Assembly (NCBI GenBank): GCA_934717555.1
Contig: CAKUYY010000023.1
Coordinates: 1-21,408, forward strand
Direction of reading: 5' to 3'
From: an uncultured Clostridium sp.
GTDB lineage: Bacteria > Bacillota > Clostridia > Oscillospirales > Acutalibacteraceae
Length of the DNA: 21,408 nt
The notes under the pieces were generated by a model, which saw nothing but the letters and a program-made list of their open reading frames with translations, was not told the DNA's origin and did not search any database. A program made the position numbers and the translations under genes. Of the stretch, positions 13,954 to 19,965 are shown in pieces (position 1 is the stretch's first letter; each line of letters begins with the position of its first letter).

Positions 13954-13982
13954 ATTATAACACAAGCAACAATACTTGTCAA
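13954..13982 (-). promoter_or_regulatory. Perfect consensus promoter of rplJ-rplL
   Basis: On the - strand, TTGACA (13982-13977) and TATAAT (13959-13954) are exactly 17 bases apart. It lies just downstream of rplA, so rplJL can be transcribed separately from rplK-rplA. Confidence 0.92.
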
Positions 13983-13997
13983 TAGATTGTCAGAAAA

Positions 13998-14693
13998 TTA
14001 ACCGCCCAGCTTTGCCGGATTGATACGGACGCCAGGGCCCATCGTGGTGGCAACCACACAGGATTTAATGTACTGGCCTTTTGCAGAAGCAGGTTTTGCT
14101 TTCACAACAGCACCCAACAGAGTATCAAAGTTTTCCTGTAACTTCTCTGCTCCAAAAGAAGCCTTTCCAATGGGGCAATGGATAATATTGGTTTTATCCA
14201 GACGATACTCAATCTTACCAGCCTTAGCCTCTTTGACTGCCTTGGCAATATCAGGGGTTACAGTACCGGCCTTCGGGTTCGGCATCAATCCACGGGGACC
14301 AAGCACCTTACCGAGACGGCCTACCAGACCCATCATATCAGGGGTAGTGATTACTACATCAAAGTCCATCCAACCCTCGTTTTGGATCTTCTGGGTCATC
14401 TCTTCAGCACCTACAAATTCAGCGCCAGCCTCTTTGGCTTTTTCAATATTGTCGCCTTTGCAGATTGCCAGCACACGAACATTCTTACCAGTTCCGTGAG
14501 GCAATACAATAGCACCGCGCACCTGCTGATCCGCATGACGGCTGTCTACACCCAATTTCACATGGACTTCTACAGTTTCGTCAAACTTAGCGGTAGCAGT
14601 TTTTACGCAAACATCCAACGCTTCGTTGGTATCATAGAGCTTTGCTCTCTCGATCAGCTTCATGCTGTCGACATATTTTTTACCGTGTTTCAT
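13998..14693 (-). CDS. rplA: 50S ribosomal protein L1
   Basis: This 231-residue two-domain protein forms the L1 stalk, assists release of deacylated tRNA, and in other bacteria represses its own operon. Typical sequences are present: MKHGKKYVDSMKLIE at the start, ...HVKLGVDSRHADQQVRG in domain I, the domain II core DVVITTPDMMGLVGRLGKVLGPRGLMPNPKAGTV as a highly conserved stretch, and the C-terminal SCVVATTMGPGVRI. The ATG at 14693 has GGAGG seven bases upstream. It follows rplK by 59 bases. The gene is intact and ordinary. Confidence 0.98.
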   Translation of the reverse strand: MKHGKKYVDSMKLIERAKLYDTNEALDVCVKTATAKFDETVEVHVKLGVDSRHADQQVRGAIVLPHGTGKNVRVLAICKGDNIEKAKEAGAEFVGAEEMTQKIQNEGWMDFDVVITTPDMMGLVGRLGKVLGPRGLMPNPKAGTVTPDIAKAVKEAKAGKIEYRLDKTNIIHCPIGKASFGAEKLQENFDTLLGAVVKAKPASAKGQYIKSCVVATTMGPGVRINPAKLGG

Positions 14694-14752
14694 TGGTTAT
14701 CCTCCCTATTGAGTGGTAAAATCGGATTACTTCCTCCCACCCGGGTCTTTGA

Positions 14753-15178
14753 TCAATCGACTACTTCTACACCCATGCTACGCGCAGTACCTGCGATCAT
14801 GCTCATCGCACTCTCTACGTTAGCAGCATTCAGGTCAGGCATCTTCTGCTCGGCAATCTTCTTGATCTGTTCACGGGTAATCTTTGCAACTTTTGTCTTG
14901 TTGGGCACGCCGGAACCACTCTCAATACCGCAAGCCTTCTTAATCAGAACAGCAGCGGGAGGAGTCTTTGTCACAAATGTGAAAGAACGGTCTGCGTACA
15001 CTGTGATGACAACTGGAATTACCAGTCCAGCATCATTCTTTGTGCGTTCATTGAATTCCTTCGTAAACGCCATAATGTTGACACCGTGCTGACCTAATGC
15101 AGGTCCTACAGGCGGCGCCGGGGTTGCCTTGCCAGCAGGTATCTGAAGCTTAATAAAGCCAGTAACCTTTTGAGCCAT
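14753..15178 (-). CDS. rplK: 50S ribosomal protein L11
   Basis: This 141-residue protein binds the 23S rRNA GTPase centre with L10 and is the thiostrepton-site protein. The N-terminal domain starts MAQKVTGFIKLQIPAGKATP with the conserved PPVGPALGQHGVNIM; the C-terminal rRNA-binding domain follows (TKVAKITREQIKKIAEQKMPDLNA). Start choice: ATG at 15178 with GGAGG nine bases upstream; the frame is open further upstream but codes nothing L11-like there. The gap to nusG (15179-15293) contains three small hairpins in series. Confidence 0.98.
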   Translation of the reverse strand: MAQKVTGFIKLQIPAGKATPAPPVGPALGQHGVNIMAFTKEFNERTKNDAGLVIPVVITVYADRSFTFVTKTPPAAVLIKKACGIESGSGVPNKTKVAKITREQIKKIAEQKMPDLNAANVESAMSMIAGTARSMGVEVVD

Positions 15179-15208
15179 TTTCTTGCACCTCCAAAATTCG
15201 TGGTAAAT

Positions 15209-15282
15209 TGCGGAACGGCTTCTTGCCGCACCTCCCACAAGGGGCATTGCCCCTACCTACCATAAGCGGTGGCTTTTCCGCT
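15209..15282 (-). repeat. Three consecutive short hairpins in the nusG-rplK gap
   Basis: TGCGG/CCGCA (15209-15213, 15226-15230), the palindrome AGGGGC-ATT-GCCCCT (15240-15254) and AGCGG/CCGCT (15265-15269, 15278-15282) lie in a row upstream of rplK. None has a T-run on the - strand, so they are not terminators. The middle one shares GTAGGGGC with the repeat at 9438-9497. Confidence 0.6.
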
Positions 15283-15293
15283 CATTGCCTTTG

Positions 15294-15815
15294 TTATTCC
15301 ACCAGTTCTGCCTGATCCAACTCAAGCTCTACTGGTGTTTCCCGTCCAAACATGGATACTACCACGCGGACGCAGATTTTCTCGGTATCCAGTTCCTCCA
15401 CTGTACCCACAAATCCCTCCAAGGGACCGTCCACAATGTGAACCGAATCTCCGACATCGTAGGAAACCTCCACTTGTTTGGTTTCCACACCCAATTTTGC
15501 AACTTCTTCATCAGTCAAGGGAATCGGCTTGGAAGATGGTCCTACAAAGCCGGTACAGCCACGGATATTCCGCACTATGTACCAAGATTCGTCGGTGAGC
15601 ACCATCTTGACGATGACATATCCCGGAAAAATCTTCCGTTCCACTTCGCGCCGCTTATTATCCTTGATTTCTGTCACGGTTTCTGTCGGCACACAGACTT
15701 CCTGGATCAGATCCTGAAGCTGTCTGTTCTCCACCGTTTTTTCAAGATTGGATGCCACTTTGTTTTCATACCCAGAATAAGTATGAACAACGTACCACTT
15801 TGCTTCTTCAGACAT
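15294..15815 (-). CDS. nusG: Transcription elongation/antitermination factor NusG
   Basis: NusG binds the RNA polymerase clamp, affects pausing and links transcription with translation. The 173-residue protein has the N-terminal NGN domain (WYVVHTYSGYENKVASNL at the start, FPGYVIVKM in the middle, VGPSSKPIPL at its end) and a C-terminal KOW domain with GDSVHIVDGPLEGFVG at 122-137. No insertion or specialised-paralogue features are visible, and its position after secE marks it as the housekeeping copy. The ATG at 15815 has GGAGG seven bases upstream. There are 17 bases between secE and nusG. Confidence 0.98.
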   Translation of the reverse strand: MSEEAKWYVVHTYSGYENKVASNLEKTVENRQLQDLIQEVCVPTETVTEIKDNKRREVERKIFPGYVIVKMVLTDESWYIVRNIRGCTGFVGPSSKPIPLTDEEVAKLGVETKQVEVSYDVGDSVHIVDGPLEGFVGTVEELDTEKICVRVVVSMFGRETPVELELDQAELVE

Positions 15816-15832
15816 AGCTTTTCCTCCGCCTA

Positions 15833-16084
15833 TTAATGACTAATGCTCATGAACGTGCTAAACAGAGCGGTCAAACCGTAATCCAATAGGAAGACAAACA
15901 AGCCTATTACGATGATCATTGCCAGCACAACGCCCATGTTGCGAAATACAGTCTTTGGGGTCGGCCATACAATTTTTTTGATCTCGTTTTTGCAATCGCG
16001 GAGGTATCTACCAGCTCTTACAAAGAAGTTGGGCTTCTTGTTAGCTTTTTTCTCGGCCTTTTTTTCGGCCTTCTTTTCAGCCAT
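15833..16084 (-). CDS. secE: Preprotein translocase subunit SecE
   Basis: SecE is the essential clamp subunit of the SecYEG channel. The 83-residue single-helix form is typical of Gram-positives. It has a Lys/Ala/Glu-rich N-terminus with KKAE repeated three times (residues 4-16, the third ending in N), then the conserved amphipathic segment LRDCKNEIKKIVWPTPKTV (about 29-47) and one membrane helix. The ATG at 16084 has GGAGG eight bases upstream. It lies between rpmG and nusG with gaps of under 20 bases, so the genes share one transcript. Confidence 0.96.
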   Translation of the reverse strand: MAEKKAEKKAEKKANKKPNFFVRAGRYLRDCKNEIKKIVWPTPKTVFRNMGVVLAMIIVIGLFVFLLDYGLTALFSTFMSISH

Positions 16085-16103
16085 TCTCTGTTCCTCCGTC
16101 CAA

Positions 16104-16253
16104 TTACTTGGTTTCCTTGTGCAGAGTATGCTTTCTGCAAAATCTGCAGTACTTGTTCATTTCAAGTCTGTCTGGATTGTTCTTCTTGTTTTTCATCGTG
16201 TTGTAGTTGCGCTGTTTGCACTCTGTGCAGGCTAGTGTTACTTTTACTCTCAT
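16104..16253 (-). CDS. rpmG: 50S ribosomal protein L33
   Basis: This is a 49-residue ribosomal protein. It starts MRVKVTLACTECKQRNYNT and has two CxxC pairs (Cys9/Cys12 and Cys36/Cys39), so it is the zinc-binding (C+) form; some Firmicutes also have a zinc-free paralogue for zinc starvation. The C-terminus KYCRFCRKHTLHKETK is characteristic. The ATG at 16253 has GGGAGG seven bases upstream. It is the first gene of the rpmG-secE-nusG-rplK-rplA run, the usual position in Firmicutes. Confidence 0.96.
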   Translation of the reverse strand: MRVKVTLACTECKQRNYNTMKNKKNNPDRLEMNKYCRFCRKHTLHKETK

Positions 16254-16333
16254 GACGGCACCTCCCGTTATACGGAATATTTTAGCCTCCCTCGAAATTG
16301 GGCATAAAAATAAAGCCCTTGTGAGGTAATAAT

Positions 16334-16362
16334 ACTATAACACAACATAGAAAGTGGGTCAA
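16334..16362 (-). promoter_or_regulatory. Promoter of the rpmG-secE-nusG-rplK-rplA operon
   Basis: On the - strand, TTGACC (16362-16357) and TATAGT (16339-16334) have a 17-base spacer. The leader to rpmG is about 75 bases and contains a small GGGC/GCCC hairpin (about 16300-16318). Confidence 0.85.
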
Positions 16363-16396
16363 GGACTTTTTTCCAAAAATGTCATGTCTTTTCGCA

Positions 16397-16427
16397 GGGG
16401 TGCCTTTCTTGAATAGAACAGCACCCC
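16397..16427 (-). other. Inverted repeat downstream of the 263-residue gene
   Basis: GGGGTGC (16397-16403) pairs with GCACCCC (16421-16427), with an inner TTCT/AGAA. Closer to the gene, ATAGGAA/TTCCTAT flank two As (about 16455-16470). Neither stem is followed by a T-run on the - strand. They may end or stabilise the transcript of the 263-residue gene. Nothing else is seen in 16363-16501. Confidence 0.45.
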
Positions 16428-16501
16428 CGTTACGAGGCTATTGCTATATATTCAATAGGAAAATTCCTATCTCCTATCCTAAGGAATACCCAAGCGGCAG
16501 C

Positions 16502-17293
16502 TTACTGTTTTCCGCTGAGGGTATTGGCCATAATCTTCTTTTCTTTCTTTTTCTTTTCCGGCTTAATTTTTTTCCCTTTTAAGCGCACAGAAAATTTGAC
16601 AGCTTTTTTCAGCTCTTCGCTGAGATATTCTTCCAACCGCTGAATGGCCGTGTCATTCAAGGAATGGAAAATCACATAGGTGATGATTCCCCGTACGTCC
16701 AGGTCACCGGAAGCGTAACAATCGCTCATTACCGTAGCCATCTTTTTGACTTGGGCATCTGTGGGATTCTCCAGGAAAAACCGCTGCATGAGGGGCAATA
16801 CTTTCTCTTTTGTGAATATCACGCCGCGAAATCTTTCATAATGTTCTCTTTCCCAACGGATCTCTTCCCGCAGCTCAGGAAAAAAGTTAACCAAACGATT
16901 CATAAAAAACAGAGGGTCTACGTTGGCCTCATCGTCTTTTTTCTTCTTTTTTGCCGCGTTGATCTGCGCTTTTCTCTGGGGGCCCTGAATGGTTTCCACA
17001 AAGTCGTTCGCGATACTCTCCGCTTCCCGTTCCGTATCCTCCTGTGGGTCAAATAGCCAAGCCGAGACCGATTTCCACTGATTATCGGGGACAGAATCCT
17101 TCATTCCACAGGAGCGTAATTCAAAACGTTTTTTCCCCGCGTCGTATATCACACTGTACGCGGCACTTTCTCCTGTATAAAGGGCTGTATTGTTTTCCCC
17201 TTCTTTTACTTCCACATTCTGTCTGGTGAATTCCTGTTCCACCAGTGCCTCTTCCACTTTTGCTGCAATCAGGTCAAAAGCCTTTTTCTCCAA
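16502..17293 (-). CDS. Uncharacterised lysine-rich protein, 263 residues
   Basis: I do not recognise this family. The protein is soluble, with no signal peptide or membrane helix. Residues 1-85 look like a compact alpha/beta domain (SAAYSVIYDAGKKRFELRSC in its middle). A basic linker follows (AAKKKKKDDE, 113-122), then a mainly helical region (125-235) containing LPLMQRFFLENPTDAQVKKM and DVRGIITYVIFHSLND. It ends in a strongly basic tail, KGKKIKPEKKKKEKK (239-253). The basic linker and tail suggest nucleic-acid or ribosome contact; this is inference only. The start is TTG at 17293 with GGGAG nine bases upstream. It has its own promoter and stands alone between the L33 operon and the divergent ddl. 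Codon use resembles its neighbours. Confidence 0.8.
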   Translation of the reverse strand: MEKKAFDLIAAKVEEALVEQEFTRQNVEVKEGENNTALYTGESAAYSVIYDAGKKRFELRSCGMKDSVPDNQWKSVSAWLFDPQEDTEREAESIANDFVETIQGPQRKAQINAAKKKKKDDEANVDPLFFMNRLVNFFPELREEIRWEREHYERFRGVIFTKEKVLPLMQRFFLENPTDAQVKKMATVMSDCYASGDLDVRGIITYVIFHSLNDTAIQRLEEYLSEELKKAVKFSVRLKGKKIKPEKKKKEKKIMANTLSGKQ

Positions 17294-17373
17294 AAAGAAT
17301 CACTCCCGGTTTTTTATATTTTCAAAAATCTGAAGATCTTTTTCAAATTAAAGTACAAAACGAAATGGATATT

Positions 17374-17402
17374 ATTATAACACGCCAAATGAAGATTGTC
17401 CA
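17374..17402 (-). promoter_or_regulatory. Promoter of the uncharacterised 263-residue gene
   Basis: On the - strand, TGGACA (17402-17397) and TATAAT (17379-17374) are 17 bases apart, matching consensus at 11 of 12 positions. The leader is about 75 bases. Confidence 0.78.
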
Positions 17403-17464
17403 ATCTATGTACTTTCTTATTCATTTTGTTGCCCCTTTTTCCTATTCTTTCTCTATATTAGGAA

Positions 17465-17493
17465 TTGCACGGATTGGGGCAATGTGGTAATAT
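17465..17493 (+). promoter_or_regulatory. Candidate promoter of ddl-murI-argS
   Basis: TTGCAC (17465-17470), a 17-base spacer ending TGG, and TAATAT (17488-17493) give an extended -10 arrangement. An overlapping TATAAT (17493-17498) is an alternative -10. Some promoter is expected in this divergent gap; the exact boxes are uncertain. Confidence 0.42.
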
Positions 17494-17560
17494 ATAATAT
17501 CGTAATTTCATACCGTTTTCAATAGGAAAGTTGTTTGATCAAATTTGGGAGTGTGATCTT

Positions 17561-18643
17561 GTGGCAAAAAAACATATCGCGGTACTGTTCGGCGGAACAT
17601 CCACAGAACATGAAGTTTCCAGGATGTCCGTTACCTCTATCCTCCGCCATATTTCCCAGGATAAATATGAAGTCGTCAAAGTCGGTATCAACAAAAAGGG
17701 CGAGTGGTTTCTCTATCAGGGTCCTGTCGATGATATCATAACGGGAGACTGGGAACATCATCCGGAAAATACCCCCGCCTTTTTTTCCCCTGACAGATCT
17801 GTTCATGGTTTGATGGTTTTGCGCGGGGCTTCTTTTGAAATTGTCCCTATCGACGCTGTTATTCCAGTCCTTCACGGTAAAAACGGGGAGGACGGCACTG
17901 TTCAGGGATTATTAGAGTTGGCCGGTATTCCTTATGTGGGATGTGATCCCACCTCTTCCGCGGCATGTATGGATAAGGTGATTACCAATATTATGCTCGA
18001 CTATGCCGGTATCCCCCAGGCCCGTTTCACATGGCTTTACCGCTGCGACTTAGAACAGGATGAACAGAAAGCAGCAGATCAAGTAGAACGCGATTTACAG
18101 CAATACCCGGTCTTTGTAAAGCCCGCCAATGCTGGTTCTTCCGTCGGGGTCAGCAAAGCGTCTAACCGGGAAGAACTGATCGCCGCCATGCACAAAGCGG
18201 CAAAAGAAGACCGTAAAATTTTAATTGAAGAGAATATTATCGGCCAGGAAGTGGAATGTGCTGTTCTGGGAAACGACAAGCCGGTTGCCTCTCAGGTTGG
18301 AGAGATCGCTCCTTCCAGTGACTTTTACGATTATGACGACAAATATATCAATGGGACATCCGGCCTTTATATTCCCGCTCATCTCAACGAGCGCACTTCC
18401 CTGATCCTTCGGGAACGCGCTGTAAAAGCCTACCGACTTTTAGGTTGCTCGGGTTTGGCACGGGTAGATTTCTTTGTACGGAAAAGCGATGGGGAGGTCC
18501 TTCTTAACGAATTGAACACCCTTCCCGGATTTACTTCTATTAGTATGTACCCCAAACTGAAGGAAGCGGATGGGGTTCCTATGGAAGAACTGCTGGACCA
18601 GTTGATCCAACTTGCTTTTGAGAGGGCGGGACAGCATGAATGA
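17561..18643 (+). CDS. ddl: D-alanine--D-alanine ligase
   Basis: This ATP-grasp enzyme joins two D-alanines for the peptidoglycan pentapeptide. The 360-residue protein has the N-terminal VLFGGTSTEHEVS at 8-20 (Glu16 binds the first D-Ala), HGKNGEDG at 105-112, the ATP-grasp core VFVKPANAGSSVGVSK, the omega-loop segment FYDYDDKY and the metal/product motif NELNTLPGFT at 316-325. The Y-D-D-K-Y loop resembles D-Ala-D-Ala ligases, not VanA-type D-lactate ligases. Start choice: GTG at 17561 with GGGAG nine bases upstream gives the family-typical N-terminus; a TTG at 17531 only adds ten unrelated residues. Its stop overlaps the start of murI by eight bases, indicating coupling. Confidence 0.95.
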   Translation: MAKKHIAVLFGGTSTEHEVSRMSVTSILRHISQDKYEVVKVGINKKGEWFLYQGPVDDIITGDWEHHPENTPAFFSPDRSVHGLMVLRGASFEIVPIDAVIPVLHGKNGEDGTVQGLLELAGIPYVGCDPTSSAACMDKVITNIMLDYAGIPQARFTWLYRCDLEQDEQKAADQVERDLQQYPVFVKPANAGSSVGVSKASNREELIAAMHKAAKEDRKILIEENIIGQEVECAVLGNDKPVASQVGEIAPSSDFYDYDDKYINGTSGLYIPAHLNERTSLILRERAVKAYRLLGCSGLARVDFFVRKSDGEVLLNELNTLPGFTSISMYPKLKEADGVPMEELLDQLIQLAFERAGQHE

Positions 18644-19466
18644 GGCAGCCATTGGGGTCTTTGATTCCGGCCTGGGTGGGTTAACCGCCGTAAAAGAACT
18701 ACGCCATCTGCTCCCCTATGAAAACATCGTATATTTTGGGGATACCGGCAGAGTCCCCTATGGAACCCGCGGCTCGGAAACCATCAAACAATACGCAGCC
18801 CAGGATGTTTCCTTCCTGTTATCTCAACAGGTAAAGATGATCATCGCCGCCTGCGGCACTGTAAGTTCTGTGGCTTTGGATCTAGCCGGCCGCCTTCCTG
18901 TCCCTTTTACCGGCGTGGTAAAGCCTACTTCCGCCGCCGCCGCCGCTGCCACCCGAAACGGGCGAATCGGTATCATCGGCACCAGCGCAACCATCCGCAG
19001 CGGCTCCTATCGCCGGGAACTGAACCTTCTCCATCCGGAAATCCAGGTTTTTGAACAGGACTGCCCGCTTTTTGTTCCCCTGGTAGAAAATGGTTTCATC
19101 CAGCGGGATGACTGTGTTCCCCGGGAAGTAGCCCGGAGATACCTTTCCCCTTTGCGGGATGCCGGCGTAGATACCTTGATTTTAGGGTGTACCCATTACC
19201 CTATTCTCAGTGAAATTATTGGGGATATAATGGGAGAGGACGTTGTGTTGATCGATTCCGGGAAAGAAACCGCCTTGTACGCTTCCCAGCTGCTAAGAAA
19301 GCAAAACCTGCTGTGTGAGCAAGAAACAGAAGGGGACTGTTCCTTTTATGTCAGCGACAGTATAGAAGGTTTTTCTCAAATTGCCGGGATCTTTTTGGGG
19401 CAAAGTATCAAAGGAAATGTCAGCCGGATTGAGATTCAGGACTATCCACCTTATCCTTCCCGATAA
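18636..19466 (+). CDS. murI: Glutamate racemase
   Basis: This enzyme converts L- to D-glutamate for peptidoglycan. The 276-residue protein has the N-terminal GVFDSGLGGLT (Asp10), YFGDTGRVPYGTR at 33-45, the first catalytic cysteine Cys73 in AACGTVSS, and the second, Cys185, in LGCTHYP with His187. The usual first motif is ACNTA(S/T); here Asn is replaced by Gly, so a normally conserved substrate-contact residue is missing. A hexa-alanine run occurs at 100-105. Start choice: ATG at 18636 with GAGGGCGGG just upstream, overlapping the end of ddl. Pairing with ddl puts D-Glu and D-Ala-D-Ala supply on one transcript. Racemase identity is firm; full activity with Gly74 is likely but not certain. 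Confidence 0.92.
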   Translation: MNEAAIGVFDSGLGGLTAVKELRHLLPYENIVYFGDTGRVPYGTRGSETIKQYAAQDVSFLLSQQVKMIIAACGTVSSVALDLAGRLPVPFTGVVKPTSAAAAAATRNGRIGIIGTSATIRSGSYRRELNLLHPEIQVFEQDCPLFVPLVENGFIQRDDCVPREVARRYLSPLRDAGVDTLILGCTHYPILSEIIGDIMGEDVVLIDSGKETALYASQLLRKQNLLCEQETEGDCSFYVSDSIEGFSQIAGIFLGQSIKGNVSRIEIQDYPPYPSR

Positions 19467-19500
19467 GACACGGCTGGTATCATGAAGGAGAACAAAAGCT

Positions 19501-19965
19501 ATGCAGGAAAATTACTTGATCTCCATTGTAGGGAAACAATATGTAGATGGAGAACGAGGTGAAATTCAATTGACGACCTTGGGTTCCTATGTAACCAAGG
19601 GCAAAAACCGGTATATTATCTACAAGGAATATGATGAGGATAATCCTCATGCCCTGGTCACTTCTATTTTAAAAATTGAGGGGAATCAAAAGGTCACGCT
19701 CATTCGAAACGGGGCCCAAAACAGCCGCCTGATCCTGGAAAAAGGACAGCGGCACCAGTGCCATTATGACACAGGATACGGTTCCATGATGGTAGGTGTG
19801 TTCGCCAACCATATTGACACAGACCTGACTGACAGCGGAGGGAATCTCGAAGTCAGTTATTCGCTGGATATCAATGCAGGGTTGACCAGCTTAAATGAAA
19901 TTTTTATCCATATCAAGGAGGCAGAACAAGAAGATGTCAAAAATTGTAGAACAAACCATTCGTGA
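19501..19965 (+). CDS. DUF1934 (YwiB-like) beta-barrel protein
   Basis: This is a 154-residue protein with alternating beta-strand pattern throughout (LISIVGKQYVDGERGEIQLTTLG at the start, YSLDINAGLTSLNEIFIHI near the end). It matches the DUF1934/YwiB family, whose members fold as a small calycin-like barrel of unknown function. As in B. subtilis ywiB, it lies immediately before argS. The ATG at 19501 has AAGGAG ten bases upstream. Its last 32 bases overlap the argS start in another frame, and the argS Shine-Dalgarno sequence lies inside it, so the two are translationally linked. Confidence 0.82.
   Translation: MQENYLISIVGKQYVDGERGEIQLTTLGSYVTKGKNRYIIYKEYDEDNPHALVTSILKIEGNQKVTLIRNGAQNSRLILEKGQRHQCHYDTGYGSMMVGVFANHIDTDLTDSGGNLEVSYSLDINAGLTSLNEIFIHIKEAEQEDVKNCRTNHS

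Noticed and set aside
14178..15092. A 304-codon open frame on the + strand
   Set aside because: It lies wholly opposite rplA and rplK, which are certain genes; it has no recognisable domain, and its length follows from the codon bias of the real genes.
15179..15247. N-terminal extension of L11
   Set aside because: L11 begins at MAQKVTGF in all relatives; the extension translates the hairpin-rich gap.
15240..15254. AGGGGCATTGCCCCT as a nusG terminator
   Set aside because: The stem is six bases with a three-base loop, and no T-run follows on the - strand.
17374..17379. TATAAT near 17374 as a ddl promoter
   Set aside because: The consensus reads on the - strand and has its -35 box on the right, so it serves the 263-residue gene.
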